64,000 nucleotides of DNA from Pseudoramibacter sp. (GCF_022484225.1 NZ_JAKVLT010000001.1:1054001-1118000); one strand, 5' to 3'; shown: positions 1 through 9,131, counted from the first letter of the stretch. The notes: generated from the sequence alone by a model not told the origin. Made by a program: numbers and translations.

Positions 1-1
1 T

Positions 2-649
2 ATCGAAGTGACCATCGGTGCCTTGATCATCGGGATTGTCATCGGCGTGCTCACCGCGATCTTCCTGGCTTTCTTCTGCCCGAAGAAACTTTACGCGGTG
101 CTTAAGCCCGGCATCAATCTGCTGGCAGGGATTCCGTCTGTTGTCTACGGCTTCTTCGGTTTGATGGTTGTCGTCCCGATGATCCGCAACACCGCCGGCG
201 GCGCTGGCTTGTCCATGCTCGCAGCCTGCATCATTCTTGGCATCATGATTCTGCCAACCATCATCACGATGAGCGAAACGGCGCTGCGCGCCGTCCCGAC
301 GAGCTATTATGAAGGGTCCCTGGGACTCGGCGCGACCCACGAACGCTCCATTTTCCGCGTCGTGGTGCCAGCCGCAAAATCCGGTATTTTCGCTGGAATC
401 ATCCTGGGCGTCGGCCGGGCCATCGGGGAAACCATGGCCGTCATCATGATCGCCGGCAACCAGGCCGTCATGCCTCACAGCCTCTTCGCAGGAGTCCGCA
501 CCATGACCGCCAACATCGTTTTGGAAATGGGATATGCAACAGACTTGCATCGTCAGGCCCTGATCGCGACAGCCGTCGTGCTGTTTGTCTTCATCCTGAT
601 CATCAATATTTGCTTCTCAATCCTTAAAAACAAAGGAGACCATCATTGA
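2..649 (+). CDS. pstC: Phosphate ABC transporter permease PstC (5' end missing)
   Basis: Inner-membrane channel subunit of the high-affinity phosphate importer; it pairs with PstA. The reading frame is open from the window edge, so the N-terminal part and first helices lie outside. The visible 215 or so residues hold several hydrophobic helices and the permease coupling loop typical of the family: SYYEGSLGLGATHERSIFRVV, then GRAIGETMAV near the C-terminal side. The stop overlaps the TTG start of the next gene (TTGA), which indicates translational coupling. Identification rests on the motif content and on the pstA-pstB-phoU genes that follow directly. Regulation cannot be seen because the promoter and pstS would be upstream. 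Confidence 0.93.
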   Translation: MEVTIGALIIGIVIGVLTAIFLAFFCPKKLYAVLKPGINLLAGIPSVVYGFFGLMVVVPMIRNTAGGAGLSMLAACIILGIMILPTIITMSETALRAVPTSYYEGSLGLGATHERSIFRVVVPAAKSGIFAGIILGVGRAIGETMAVIMIAGNQAVMPHSLFAGVRTMTANIVLEMGYATDLHRQALIATAVVLFVFILIINICFSILKNKGDHH

Positions 650-1509
650 AGACATCAAATGTTGAAATTTCAAATCAAACACCCCATGGCAAAGGAGAGG
701 CTAAAGTCTTAAAGGCCCTCGTCTGGGCGGCGGGCATCATCACCATGGCCGTGCTGCTCGTCATCGTGCTGACGGTTCTCATCAACGGTCTTCCGCACAT
801 CAAGCCCAGCCTGTTCTCGATTCACTACAACACGAAGAACGTGTCCCTGTTCCCGGCCATGATCAACACGCTGACGATGGTGGGGCTGTCCCTGCTGTTC
901 GCCGCGCCGATCGGCATTTTCTCAGCCGTTTACCTGGCGGAATACGCCAAACGGGGCAGCAAGTTCGTCGCCTTTATCCGGCTGACGTCTGAAACCCTGA
1001 CCGGGATTCCGTCCATCATCTTCGGGATCTTCGGGATGCTGATGTTCGTCGACGCCTGCCACATGGGCTACTCCATGCTCGCCGGTGCATTGACCCTGGC
1101 CCTGATGATCCTGCCGGTCATCATGCGGGCCACAGAAGAAGCTCTGCACGCGGTTCCCGACAGCTACCGGGAAGGCAGCTTCGGCCTCGGCGCCGGCAAA
1201 CTGCGCACCATCTTCAAGATCGTGCTGCCTGCCGCGACACCGGGTATTTTAGCCGGGGTTATCCTCGGGGTCGGCCGTGTGGTCGGCGAAACCGCCGCTT
1301 TGATCTACACCGCCGGGACCGTCGCCCAGATTCCGAAAAACATCATGGGCTCCGGCAGAACCCTGGCCGTTCACATGTACAGCCTGTGGACAGAAGGGAT
1401 GAATGTCGACCAGTCCTACGCGACCGCTGTCGTCCTGTTGGTCGTCGTGATTATTTTGAATCTGATTTCCGATTTAATTGCGAAAAAAGTCAACAAAGCC
1501 AATCAATAA
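646..1509 (+). CDS. pstA: Phosphate ABC transporter permease PstA
   Basis: Second membrane subunit of the phosphate importer, 287 residues, close to the family norm. It starts at TTG 646, overlapping the pstC stop, with AAAGGAGA at 632-639 as ribosome binding site. Residues 25-50 form the first membrane helix. The coupling loop DSYREGSFGLGAGKLRTIF and the GRVVGETAAL segment mirror those in PstC, as expected for the two homologous permeases that contact PstB. The next gene begins 19 bases after its stop. No alternative assignment fits better, given the gene order. Confidence 0.95.
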   Translation: MKTSNVEISNQTPHGKGEAKVLKALVWAAGIITMAVLLVIVLTVLINGLPHIKPSLFSIHYNTKNVSLFPAMINTLTMVGLSLLFAAPIGIFSAVYLAEYAKRGSKFVAFIRLTSETLTGIPSIIFGIFGMLMFVDACHMGYSMLAGALTLALMILPVIMRATEEALHAVPDSYREGSFGLGAGKLRTIFKIVLPAATPGILAGVILGVGRVVGETAALIYTAGTVAQIPKNIMGSGRTLAVHMYSLWTEGMNVDQSYATAVVLLVVVIILNLISDLIAKKVNKANQ

Positions 1510-1528
1510 ATGAGGAGTATCTGACTGA

Positions 1529-2314
1529 ATGGAAAACTATAAAGTGGAAAAACCCATCTCGAACACCATCAAGATGGCATCGAAAGATATGAATGTCTAT
1601 TACGGCGACTTCCACGCGCTGAAAGACATCAATCTCAACTTCCCGGAACACGCGATCACCGCGCTGATCGGGCCTTCCGGATGCGGCAAATCGACGTATC
1701 TGAAATCCCTGAACCGGATGAACGACCTCGTCGAAGGCTGCAAAATCACAGGCTCTATTACTTTGGACGGTGTGGATATCTATCACGATATCGATGTGAA
1801 CATTCTGAGAAAACGGGTCGGCATGGTGTTCCAGCACCCCAATCCGTTCCCGATGAGCATTTACGACAACATCGCCTACGGTCCGAGAACCCACGGCATC
1901 AAAAACAAAGGCCAGCTGGACGACATTGTGGAAGATTCTCTCCGCAAAGCCGCCATCTGGGATGAACTCAAAGACCGTCTGAAGAAGAACGCCTTAGGCC
2001 TCTCCGGCGGCCAGCAGCAGCGTCTGTGCATCGCCCGCGCCCTGGCGGTGGAACCGGAAGTGCTGCTTATGGACGAAGCGACCTCCGCATTGGACCCGAT
2101 CTCAACGGGGAAAATCGAAGACCTCGCCTTGGATTTAAAAGAAAAATACACCATCATCATCGTCACCCACAGTATGCAGCAGGCGACCCGTATCTCCGAC
2201 AAGACCGCTTTCTTTTTGCTGGGAGATATGGTAGAATTCGGGGATACCCAACAGATTTTCTCGAATCCTAAGGATGAAAGAACAGAGAGATATGTAACCG
2301 GGAGGTTCGGATAA
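1529..2314 (+). CDS. pstB: Phosphate ABC transporter ATPase PstB
   Basis: ATP-hydrolysing subunit that powers phosphate import, 261 residues, full length. Walker A is GPSGCGKST at residues 48-56, the signature is LSGGQQQR, and Walker B is [12 protein letters not shown], followed by the switch histidine in [10 protein letters not shown]. The C-terminal [19 protein letters not shown] segment is diagnostic of PstB rather than a general ABC ATPase. phoU begins one base after the stop, so the two are co-transcribed. Confidence 0.97.
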   Translation: MENYKVEKPISNTIKMASKDMNVYYGDFHALKDINLNFPEHAITALIGPSGCGKSTYLKSLNRMNDLVEGCKITGSITLDGVDIYHDIDVNILRKRVGMVFQHPNPFPMSIYDNIAYGPRTHGIKNKGQLDDIVEDSLRKAAIWDELKDRLKKNALGLSGGQQQRLCIARALAVEPEVLLMDEATSALDPISTGKIEDLALDLKEKYTIIIVTHSMQQATRISDKTAFFLLGDMVEFGDTQQIFSNPKDERTERYVTGRFG

Positions 2315-2315
2315 T

Positions 2316-2960
2316 ATGCGAAATCGATTTGACAAAGAGCTGGTTCGTTTAAACGACAGCATGATTGAAATGGGCAGTCTCTGCGAAGCCGCCATTGACA
2401 AAGCTTTAAAGGCTCTGGCCGAAAACGACAATGACCTGGCGAAGGAAGCCATGGACGACGATCACAACATCGACGAACTGGAACGGGATATTGAACAGCA
2501 GTGCTACGTCATGCTCCTGTCCCAGCAGCCGGTGGCCCGGGACCTGCGCAACGTGTCGGCGGCCTTAAAAATGATTACCGACATGGAACGGATCGGCGAC
2601 CAGGCGACGGATATCGCGGAAATCGCGATGACCGCGGATTTAACTCAAGAATTCCACAATCTGGAACTTGACACCATGGCCAAAGTGGCCAGCAAAATGG
2701 TGAATTCTGCAGTTGACGCTTACGTCCAGAAGGACATCAAAACGGTTCATGAAGTGTATAAACAGGATGATATCGTCGACGAATTCTTCGACAAGATTGC
2801 GACCCACATCATTCACCGGATCGAACACAAGGAAATCGAAGGGGCAAAAGCCGTCGAAGTGCTCATGATCGACAAGTACCTGGAACGGATCGGCGACCAT
2901 GCTGTCAACATTGCGGAATGGGTTGAGTTCTCCATTACCGGTGAACATCCGAAAAATTAA
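2316..2960 (+). CDS. phoU: Phosphate signalling protein PhoU
   Basis: Cytosolic helical-bundle protein that links PstB transport state to the PhoR sensor and damps phosphate uptake; 214 residues, the normal size. Two repeats of the three-helix PhoU fold are visible. Each carries a conserved metal-binding helix (DMERIGDQATDIAE in the first half, YLERIGDHAVNIAEWV in the second). Start ATG 2316 follows pstB by one base and there is no independent promoter. It is followed 14 bases later by phoB, so this one transcript covers import, signalling and regulation. Confidence 0.96.
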   Translation: MRNRFDKELVRLNDSMIEMGSLCEAAIDKALKALAENDNDLAKEAMDDDHNIDELERDIEQQCYVMLLSQQPVARDLRNVSAALKMITDMERIGDQATDIAEIAMTADLTQEFHNLELDTMAKVASKMVNSAVDAYVQKDIKTVHEVYKQDDIVDEFFDKIATHIIHRIEHKEIEGAKAVEVLMIDKYLERIGDHAVNIAEWVEFSITGEHPKN

Positions 2961-2974
2961 AAGAAAGAGTAATC

Positions 2975-3685
2975 ATGAAGATTTATTGTGTGGAAGACGA
3001 CAACAGCATCCGAGAATTGGTAGTCTACACGCTCAATCATTCAGGATTTGAGGCTCAGGGCTTTGAAAGCGCTGAGCCTTTTTGGAAAGCGATGGATGAT
3101 GACAAGGAAGACGGCCCGGATTTGCTCCTGCTGGATATCATGCTGCCCGGACAGGACGGGCTTTCGATCTTAAAAGAGCTGCGGGCTTCAAGCCAGACGG
3201 CAGATCTGCCGGTGATCATGCTGACCGCCAAGGGCGAAGAAGTCGACAAAGTCATGGGTCTCGACGCTGGCGCAGACGATTACGTCGCCAAGCCCTTCGG
3301 CATGATGGAACTTCTGGCGCGGATCAAGGCTGTGGCCCGGCGCGCCGGGGTGAACCAGCACGAAGGGGAACAGGAACAGGCGCAGGTCAACGGCCCCATC
3401 GCCATTTATCCCAAGGCTCACATCGTCAAAGTCAGCGGCGAAAACGTGCAGCTGACCCTGAAGGAGTACGACCTGCTGACGGTGCTCATGGAACACGCCG
3501 GCAACGTCATGACCCGGGATGCCCTTTTGACGGACATCTGGGGCTACGATTTTGACGGGGAAACCCGAACCGTGGACGTCCACGTGCGGACCCTGCGTCA
3601 GAAGCTCGGCAGCGCCCGGAAAATGATCGAAACCGTGCGGGGCGTCGGCTACCGCATGCATAAGGAAGAGAATTTTCAAAAATAA
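2975..3685 (+). CDS. phoB: Phosphate-responsive DNA-binding response regulator PhoB-like (OmpR family)
   Basis: Two-component response regulator of 236 residues. The receiver domain occupies about residues 1-120, with acidic pocket EDD at 7-9, phospho-acceptor D54 in LLLLDIMLPG and the conserved lysine in VAKPFG. The C-terminal half is an OmpR-type winged helix (LTLKEYDLLTVLMEHAGN through ETVRGVGYRMHKE). Its place between phoU and the sensor kinase identifies it as the Pho regulator, which normally activates pst in phosphate starvation. The RBS-like AAAGAAAGAG precedes ATG 2975. Confidence 0.93.
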   Translation: MKIYCVEDDNSIRELVVYTLNHSGFEAQGFESAEPFWKAMDDDKEDGPDLLLLDIMLPGQDGLSILKELRASSQTADLPVIMLTAKGEEVDKVMGLDAGADDYVAKPFGMMELLARIKAVARRAGVNQHEGEQEQAQVNGPIAIYPKAHIVKVSGENVQLTLKEYDLLTVLMEHAGNVMTRDALLTDIWGYDFDGETRTVDVHVRTLRQKLGSARKMIETVRGVGYRMHKEENFQK

Positions 3686-3709
3686 CAACGCGAAAAAAGC
3701 AGGGAACCT

Positions 3710-5410
3710 ATGAAGAGAGAAAAAAGATTATCCCATAAGCTTTTTCAGAGCATTGCCTGGACGGCGGTGATCATTCTGGCAGCTGCCCTTGTGATCCTCA
3801 TTCCGACGCTCTCGAAAAGCTTTTCGGATTCCAGAAAGCATTACCTCAAAGAGACCGCTCTCGTGGTGCGTCAGGCGATGAATCAGAATCCCGACAGCCG
3901 CATGGCCTATCTCAAAAAAGCCGGGAAAAAGTCCAGCTTTCGGATGACGTGGATCGCGAAGGACGGTAAAGTTCTGTACGACAACGAAGCAGACGCGCCG
4001 AAAATGGTTAACCATAAAAACCGGCCGGAAGTGAGAACGGCCATGAAGCAGGGAGAAGGAACCGCTTCGCGGTTCTCCAAGACCCTGTCGGAATCGACGG
4101 ATTACTGCGCCATGCGTCTCAATGACGGCAGCGTCATCCGCCTTGCCCAGACCCGTCTGTCGACCTTCGGCGTCTTTGGCCAGTCGGCGTCGATCATTGC
4201 CTTTTTGATCTGCGCAGTGGTGGCCATCGCCTTTTTCATGGCCGGGCAGGAAGCCAAATCCGTGGTGGACCCGATCATCAATCTCAACATCAAAGAACCC
4301 CTGGACAACGACACCTACGAAGAACTCATGCCCCTGCTCCAGCGCCTTAATCTCCAGCATCAGCACATCGAGCAGCAGTTTGAGATGCTTAAAAAACAGC
4401 AGAATGAATTGGAGGCCATTACCTCTTCGATGCGTGACGGTCTGGTGATCATCAGCCATACGGGAAAGGTCTTGAGCGTCAACGACGCGGCGCGGCAGTT
4501 CTTCGGCCTGTACCAAGACCGCGATCCCAAGAACATGACCTATCTCCATCTGGATCACAACCTGGATTTCCTGAAGCTGATCCGCAAAGCGATGTCCGGG
4601 GAGTCCTCGGAAATGAACTGCAAGCGGGCCGGCCGCTACTACCAGCTTATCGCCGGGCCCGGAGAAACCGACGGCGGCATCTACGGTGCGGTGCTGTTCA
4701 TCATTGACGAAACCGATCGCCAGTCGGCGGAACGGCTGCGCCGGGAATTCACGGCAAACGTGTCCCACGAGCTCAAAACCCCGCTGACGTCGATCCTCGG
4801 CTACGCGGAAATCATCGGCAACGGCATCGCCGATCCCGACGATGTCCCGAAACTGTCCCAGAAAATCATCGAAGAGTCCAAACGTCTGTTAAAGCTCATC
4901 TCGGATATTTTAAGACTGTCCCAGCTCGACGAAATGGCCACCGACGAAAAAATGGAACCGGTCGACCTCGCGAGCGTCTCGAAACAAGTTGTTCACGACC
5001 TCGAAGAAAAGGCGAAGAAAAACAACGTGTCCCTGGAAGTTTCCGGCAGCGCCGCCCCGATCCAGGGGATGGGCACGACTTTGTACGAAATGATCTACAA
5101 CCTCATCGACAACGCCATCGCCTACAACCGGAAAGACGGCTGGGTCAAAGTTGCGGTGTCTGAAGACGCCGAAGAGACCCGGGTCGCCATCTCAGATTCC
5201 GGCATCGGCATCGCTCTCGACGACCAGCCCCGGATTTACGAACGGTTTTTCCGGGCGGACCCGAGCCACAGCAAGGCGACCGGGGGGACCGGCCTCGGCC
5301 TGTCCATCGTCAAGCACGGCGCCATGATGCACCACGCGACGATTGATTTGGATTCGGAATTGGGCAAAGGTTCGACGTTTACGATCCGCTTTCCGAAAAT
5401 GCCCGAATAA
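3710..5410 (+). CDS. phoR: Phosphate sensor histidine kinase PhoR-like
   Basis: Membrane sensor kinase, 566 residues. It has a first transmembrane helix at about residues 15-35, an extracellular segment of about 120 residues, a second helix at about 160-180, a PAS-like region around 235-330, a HisKA domain with phospho-accepting H353 in FTANVSHELKTPL, and an HATPase_c domain with N box (YNLIDNAIAYN), DSGIGI and GGTGLGLSIVK. It is the cognate kinase for the preceding regulator. The large extracytoplasmic loop and PAS layout match the Gram-positive PhoR form. The gene ends 25 bases before the left end of an IS element that has separated it from its original terminator. Confidence 0.93.
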   Translation: MKREKRLSHKLFQSIAWTAVIILAAALVILIPTLSKSFSDSRKHYLKETALVVRQAMNQNPDSRMAYLKKAGKKSSFRMTWIAKDGKVLYDNEADAPKMVNHKNRPEVRTAMKQGEGTASRFSKTLSESTDYCAMRLNDGSVIRLAQTRLSTFGVFGQSASIIAFLICAVVAIAFFMAGQEAKSVVDPIINLNIKEPLDNDTYEELMPLLQRLNLQHQHIEQQFEMLKKQQNELEAITSSMRDGLVIISHTGKVLSVNDAARQFFGLYQDRDPKNMTYLHLDHNLDFLKLIRKAMSGESSEMNCKRAGRYYQLIAGPGETDGGIYGAVLFIIDETDRQSAERLRREFTANVSHELKTPLTSILGYAEIIGNGIADPDDVPKLSQKIIEESKRLLKLISDILRLSQLDEMATDEKMEPVDLASVSKQVVHDLEEKAKKNNVSLEVSGSAAPIQGMGTTLYEMIYNLIDNAIAYNRKDGWVKVAVSEDAEETRVAISDSGIGIALDDQPRIYERFFRADPSHSKATGGTGLGLSIVKHGAMMHHATIDLDSELGKGSTFTIRFPKMPE

Positions 5411-5471
5411 AACCCATCATTTTGACGCTTCTTCATAACGTCCTCATTTGAGGACGTTACAGACTGTCGAC

Positions 5472-5503
5472 AAAGTCCGAAGATTTCACTTCGGACTTTT
5501 TTC
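5472..5503 (+). terminator. Inward-guarding hairpin at the left end of the IS
   Basis: AAAGTCCGAAG / CTTCGGACTTTTTT forms a strong stem followed by T residues just inside the left inverted repeat. Many insertion sequences carry such a hairpin to block transcription entering from a neighbouring promoter, here phoR. A second hairpin (AAACCGCAT / AATGCGGTTT, 6983-7016) lies just inside the right end, within the transposase gene. Confidence 0.65.
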
Positions 5504-5568
5504 TTTGTCAAGAAAGCAGAAATCAAGCATTGCTTTGTATAATAAATAAAAAAGTTAAGGACAAAGCC

Positions 5569-7044
5569 ATGCTTACAAAGAACAGTGAAAACAAACGAAG
5601 CCAGCCACAAATTATTTCCATTGATGATCTCGTTCCAGAAGATCACTTGCTGCGTTTAATAGACAAAGCCATCGACTGGTCATTTATCTATGATCTGGTC
5701 GAAGATAAATATTGTCTGGATAATGGGCGTCCCAGCATGGATCCTGTTACACTGATAAAACTTCCAATCATCCAGTATCTGTACGGGATCCCCAGTATGC
5801 GCAAAACCATTGAAGAAATCAAAGTAAACGTGGCATACCGATGGTTTTTAGGATTGGATCTAACAGATCCGGTTCCACACTTTTCCACTTTTAGTAAAAA
5901 CTATACCAGACGATTTGCCGGAACAGATTTGTTCGAACAAATTTTTATGCATATTTTGTCCGAATGCATGAAACAGAACTTTATTGATACAGAGCATATT
6001 TTTATAGACGGTACCCATGTTAAGGCACGTGCCAACCGTCATAAGACAAAGCAAAAGCTTGTTCAAAAGTCAGCAGTATTCTATGAAAAGCAGTTAAAAG
6101 AAGAAATAGCCTTAGACCGGAAAGCGCACCATAAAAAGCCGTTTAAAGATCGGGATAATCATGATCAAAAACCGCCGACAGGCAAAACAGGCGGCAGCAC
6201 AAAAGAGATCAAAGTCAGTACGACGGACCCGGAAAGCGGCTGGTTTCACAAAGGCGAACACAAACAGGTCTTTGCCTACAATATTCAAACAGCATGTGAT
6301 AAATATGGCTGGATATTAGGTTATAGCGTCGATGCTGGCAATGTTCATGACAGCCGCGCCTTTTACGCACTTTATCAAAAGATAAATGTCCTGCGCCCTA
6401 AATATCTTATTGCAGATGCCGGTTATAAAATACCAGCCATCGCAAAATTATTAACAGACAACGGCATTACACCCGTTTTCCCGTATAAGCGGCCCATGAC
6501 GAAAAAAGGATTTTTTAAAAAATATGAATACGCCTATGATGAATACTATGACTGTTATATATGTCCAAACAATCAGGTCTTAAAATATGCAACAACCAAT
6601 AGAGAAGGCTATAAAGAATATAAAAGCAATCCTCAAATCTGTAAAACCTGTCCTTACTTAAGCCAGTGTACGGCCAGTAAGAATCATGTTAAAGTCGTCA
6701 GCCGCCATGTCTGGCAGGAATATCTTGATAATTGTGAAGATATCAGGCATTCCCTTCATTTAAAAGGTCTTTACGGTAAACGAAAAGAAACAATCGAACG
6801 TATTTTTGGCACGGCAAAAGAATTTCATGGCTTCAGATACACACAGATGTATGGCAAAGCACGGATGAAAATGAAAGTCGGGCTTACTTTTGCGTGTATG
6901 AATTTAAAGAAAATGGCAAGGCGATTATCAAAGAAAGAGAAAGATCGGCTTAATTATTTTTTGAGTTATTATCAGAATATAAAAAACCGCATCCGAGTAT
7001 TTTTCGAATGCGGTTTGTCGACGGTCTGTAACGTCCTCATTTGA
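5569..7044 (+). CDS. IS1182-family transposase
   Basis: DDE-type transposase of 491 residues from ATG 5569. An in-frame ATG at 5530 is also possible, but 5569 has the closer AAGGAC box and gives the usual N-terminus. The N-terminal DUF772-like region (DDLVPEDHLLRLIDKAID, later MDPVTLIKLPIIQYLYGI) and the catalytic region (FIDGTHVKARANRHK, KYLIADAGYKIPAI, TIERIFGTAKEFHGFRYT) follow the IS1182/IS5-like order. The Cys cluster CPNNQV...CKTCPYLSQC is also typical. The reading frame is intact, so the element may be active. The stop codon lies inside the right terminal palindrome, so the last residues are encoded by terminal-repeat DNA. Confidence 0.9.
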   Translation: MLTKNSENKRSQPQIISIDDLVPEDHLLRLIDKAIDWSFIYDLVEDKYCLDNGRPSMDPVTLIKLPIIQYLYGIPSMRKTIEEIKVNVAYRWFLGLDLTDPVPHFSTFSKNYTRRFAGTDLFEQIFMHILSECMKQNFIDTEHIFIDGTHVKARANRHKTKQKLVQKSAVFYEKQLKEEIALDRKAHHKKPFKDRDNHDQKPPTGKTGGSTKEIKVSTTDPESGWFHKGEHKQVFAYNIQTACDKYGWILGYSVDAGNVHDSRAFYALYQKINVLRPKYLIADAGYKIPAIAKLLTDNGITPVFPYKRPMTKKGFFKKYEYAYDEYYDCYICPNNQVLKYATTNREGYKEYKSNPQICKTCPYLSQCTASKNHVKVVSRHVWQEYLDNCEDIRHSLHLKGLYGKRKETIERIFGTAKEFHGFRYTQMYGKARMKMKVGLTFACMNLKKMARRLSKKEKDRLNYFLSYYQNIKNRIRVFFECGLSTVCNVLI

Positions 7045-7060
7045 GGACGTTATTTTTTTA
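7029..7060 (+). terminator. Intrinsic terminator, probably the original phoR operon terminator
   Basis: AACGTCCTCA-TTT-GAGGACGTT followed by ATTTTTTT. The stem is 10 bp with a 2-4 base loop. Because an identical hairpin without a T run lies at the left end of the IS, this looks like the chromosomal terminator into which the element inserted. Confidence 0.6.
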
Positions 7061-7068
7061 AAAAAAGC

Positions 7069-7113
7069 TTGACAATAAGGACAGGACCCTTTATTGTATT
7101 AATATACTAATAC
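7069..7113 (+). promoter_or_regulatory. Promoter with overlapping palindrome for the GntR-ABC operon
   Basis: TTGACA at 7069-7074 and TATTGT at 7092-7097 with a 17-base spacer. Overlapping the -10 region is the 18-base inverted repeat GTATTA-ATATAC-TAATAC (7096-7113). A palindrome of GTxTTA...TAAxAC type at the start of a GntR-led operon is a likely autoregulatory operator; this is inference. Confidence 0.6.
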
Positions 7114-7153
7114 AGATAAACAAATCACGATGAGAGCGAAAGGAGGGTGCGAA

Positions 7154-7573
7154 GTGAAATGGCACATTGACGTTCATCAGCCGATTTATCCCCAGCTGCT
7201 CCGCCAGATGGAACGGCGCATTCTGGCCGGGGAGTACGCGCCCGGCGAGAAGCTGAAATCCGTCCGGGATCTGGCCGAGGAAGCTGGGGTCAACCCCAAC
7301 ACCATGCAGCGGGCGATGCGCGATTTGGAGCAGTCCGGCCTGGTCCATGCCAGGCGAACCCTGGGGCGGTTTGTGACCGAGGACACAGCGCTGATTGCGC
7401 AAAACCGGCACAAACTGGCAGAGAAGACGATGCAGACTTTTTTGATCCAGATGAAGGAAATGGGCTTTTCGTCAGAACAGGCTATCGATCAGCTTCGGCT
7501 TTTTATTCAGGATCGCGAACAGCCGTCAGACGGCGGAAAAGAAAAATCATTAGAAGGAGAAAACCATGAGTGA
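7154..7573 (+). CDS. GntR-family (YtrA-type) transcriptional regulator
   Basis: Small GntR repressor, 139 residues from GTG 7154; AAAGGAGGG at 7139-7147 is correctly spaced for that start, which is why the in-frame ATG at 7130 was not used. The winged helix is seen in QMERRILAGEYAPGEKLKSV and VNPNTMQRAMRDLEQSGLV. The short helical C-terminal tail without a ligand domain is the YtrA subfamily pattern, whose members usually repress the ABC transporter genes next to them. It overlaps the following ABC ATPase gene by 8 bases. Confidence 0.88.
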   Translation: MKWHIDVHQPIYPQLLRQMERRILAGEYAPGEKLKSVRDLAEEAGVNPNTMQRAMRDLEQSGLVHARRTLGRFVTEDTALIAQNRHKLAEKTMQTFLIQMKEMGFSSEQAIDQLRLFIQDREQPSDGGKEKSLEGENHE

Positions 7574-8264
7574 AATCTTAAACTGCAGGGGACTGACCAA
7601 GCGTTACAGCGGGAAGCTGGCGCTGGATCACCTGGATCTCTCCCTGGAAAGCGGGAGAGTCGTCGGTCTTTTGGGGCCAAACGGCAGCGGCAAAACGACG
7701 CTTCTTAAAATTGCGGCGGGGCTCTTGACTCCGACCTCGGGCAGCCTGCTTATCGACGGGAAAGAACCGGGCAAAGGGACAAAAGCAGTCGTCTCTTATC
7801 TGCCGGACCGGCAGGCCGTGGCGCCGGAGATGCGGGTCGCTGCGCTGATTCAAAAATTTTCGGATTTCTTCACCGATTTTGATGCTGACCAGGCGGAAAC
7901 CCTGCTCAAAGACATGGCCATCGATTTAAACCTCAGGATGAAGGAAATGTCCAAGGGGATGGCGGACAAGGTGCAGATCGTCCTCGCCATGAGCCGAAAA
8001 GCCCGGCTGTATTTATTAGACGAACCCATCGGCGGCGTCGACCCGGCGGCCCGGGAACGGATTTTAAAAACCATCATCGCCAACTACAATCCCGAAGCCA
8101 CGGTGATCATCGCCACCCACCTCATCACTGACGTGGAACCGGTGCTCGACGACATCGTCTTCCTCAAAGACGGCCAGGCGGTCCTGCATCAGGATGCCGA
8201 CACCCTTCGGGAAAAATACGACGAATCGGTGGATGAAAGATTCAAGGAGGTGTTCTCATGTTAG
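7566..8264 (+). CDS. ABC transporter ATP-binding protein
   Basis: ATPase subunit of 232 residues, with Walker A GPNGSGKTT near residue 37, Walker B LYLLDEPIGGVD and H-loop IIATHLITDVE. The signature motif is degenerate (EMSKGMADKVQIV in place of LSGGQ), which is common in YtrB/bacitracin-type exporters. Translation is coupled to the GntR gene upstream and the permease downstream (7-base overlap). The substrate is unknown. In related systems the operon responds to cell-wall-active compounds. Confidence 0.9.
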   Translation: MSEILNCRGLTKRYSGKLALDHLDLSLESGRVVGLLGPNGSGKTTLLKIAAGLLTPTSGSLLIDGKEPGKGTKAVVSYLPDRQAVAPEMRVAALIQKFSDFFTDFDADQAETLLKDMAIDLNLRMKEMSKGMADKVQIVLAMSRKARLYLLDEPIGGVDPAARERILKTIIANYNPEATVIIATHLITDVEPVLDDIVFLKDGQAVLHQDADTLREKYDESVDERFKEVFSC

Positions 8265-9037
8265 GCAAACTCATGAAATACGAATTCAAGGAAACGTGGC
8301 TGCCCATGGTGATCGCCTTCGGACTGCTCTGCATTCTCGGCGGCATCGGCGCCATCGCCATGCACGTTTCGCCCCAGGCCGCCGTGTCGGAAATCTTTAC
8401 GGTGCTGTACGTGATTTCCCTGGTCGTCGTGGCCGTGCTCGTGGTGGTGTGGATTGTCAAGCGTTTTTACGACAATCTGCTTTCCAGACAGGGCTACCTC
8501 ACCATGACCCTCCCGGCCAACGCCTGGGAACAGGTCGGGGCGAAGCTCCTCACCGGGCTGATCTGGATGATCGCGATGATGGCGGTCATGATGATTTCCA
8601 TGAGCTTTTTCTTCATCGGCAGCGAAACCTTCAATTTTTCAAAGATGACCAGCGCCGAATGGGATACTTTGTGGCAGATGTTTCATCAGTACCACGTCGG
8701 GACTTTGATGTTTGAAATGGGCCTCAGCGCGGTGGTCAGCGTCGCGACGGGTCTTCTGACTTTCTATTTTGCCATGGCTGTGGGTCAGCTGGTGCACCGC
8801 CACCGCAAGCTCCTCTCGGTGGGCGTGTGGATCGCGCTCATGATCGTCATTCAGGTCTTAAGCATCCGGTTTATCCTGACCCTGAGCAGTCTCAGCAGCG
8901 ACTTGGGCACGATGAATCAGAGCCTGCTTACGGTCGGCAATTATTTTCTGATTACGACGGCGGTGAGCACCATTATCGGGGCGCTGCTCTACATCGGCAC
9001 GGCGTGGCTTCTCGACCGCCATCTGAACCTGGAATAA
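8258..9037 (+). CDS. ABC-2 type transporter permease
   Basis: Membrane subunit for the preceding ATPase, 259 residues with about six hydrophobic helices (for example residues 15-35, 45-70, 105-125, 150-175, 185-205, 225-250). It begins at ATG 8258 with AAGGAGGTG upstream, overlapping the ATPase gene by 7 bases. No sequence motif reveals the substrate. The three-gene cassette regulator-ATPase-permease is closed by a terminator at 9055-9083. Confidence 0.85.
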   Translation: MLGKLMKYEFKETWLPMVIAFGLLCILGGIGAIAMHVSPQAAVSEIFTVLYVISLVVVAVLVVVWIVKRFYDNLLSRQGYLTMTLPANAWEQVGAKLLTGLIWMIAMMAVMMISMSFFFIGSETFNFSKMTSAEWDTLWQMFHQYHVGTLMFEMGLSAVVSVATGLLTFYFAMAVGQLVHRHRKLLSVGVWIALMIVIQVLSIRFILTLSSLSSDLGTMNQSLLTVGNYFLITTAVSTIIGALLYIGTAWLLDRHLNLE

Positions 9038-9054
9038 AAGCAATCCATTACAGC

Positions 9055-9083
9055 AAACCAGCGGGGTTCCCGCTGGTTTTTTT
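9055..9083 (+). terminator. Intrinsic terminator of the GntR-ABC operon
   Basis: AAACCAGCGGG-GTT-CCCGCTGGTTT followed by T residues; a perfect GC-rich stem just after the permease stop. Confidence 0.85.
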
Positions 9084-9131
9084 ATGTTATACTGAACACA
9101 TGAATTTTACAAAGAAAGAGAGGAAAAATCG

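Larger units (their letters stand above)
5436..7052 (+). mobile_element. IS1182-family insertion sequence
   Basis: One transposase gene bounded by inverted ends. The inner inverted repeat reads CAGACTGTCGACA at 5460-5472 and, on the other strand at the right end, CAGACCGTCGACA (7016-7028). Outside each lies the 24-base near-palindrome TAACGTCCTCATTTGAGG (5436-5459 and 7029-7052, first 18 bases shown). The two copies are identical in direct orientation, including the asymmetric centre. The right copy is followed by a T run and has the form of an intrinsic terminator. By eye the element is clearly more AT-rich than its neighbours, which supports recent arrival. Confidence 0.85.
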
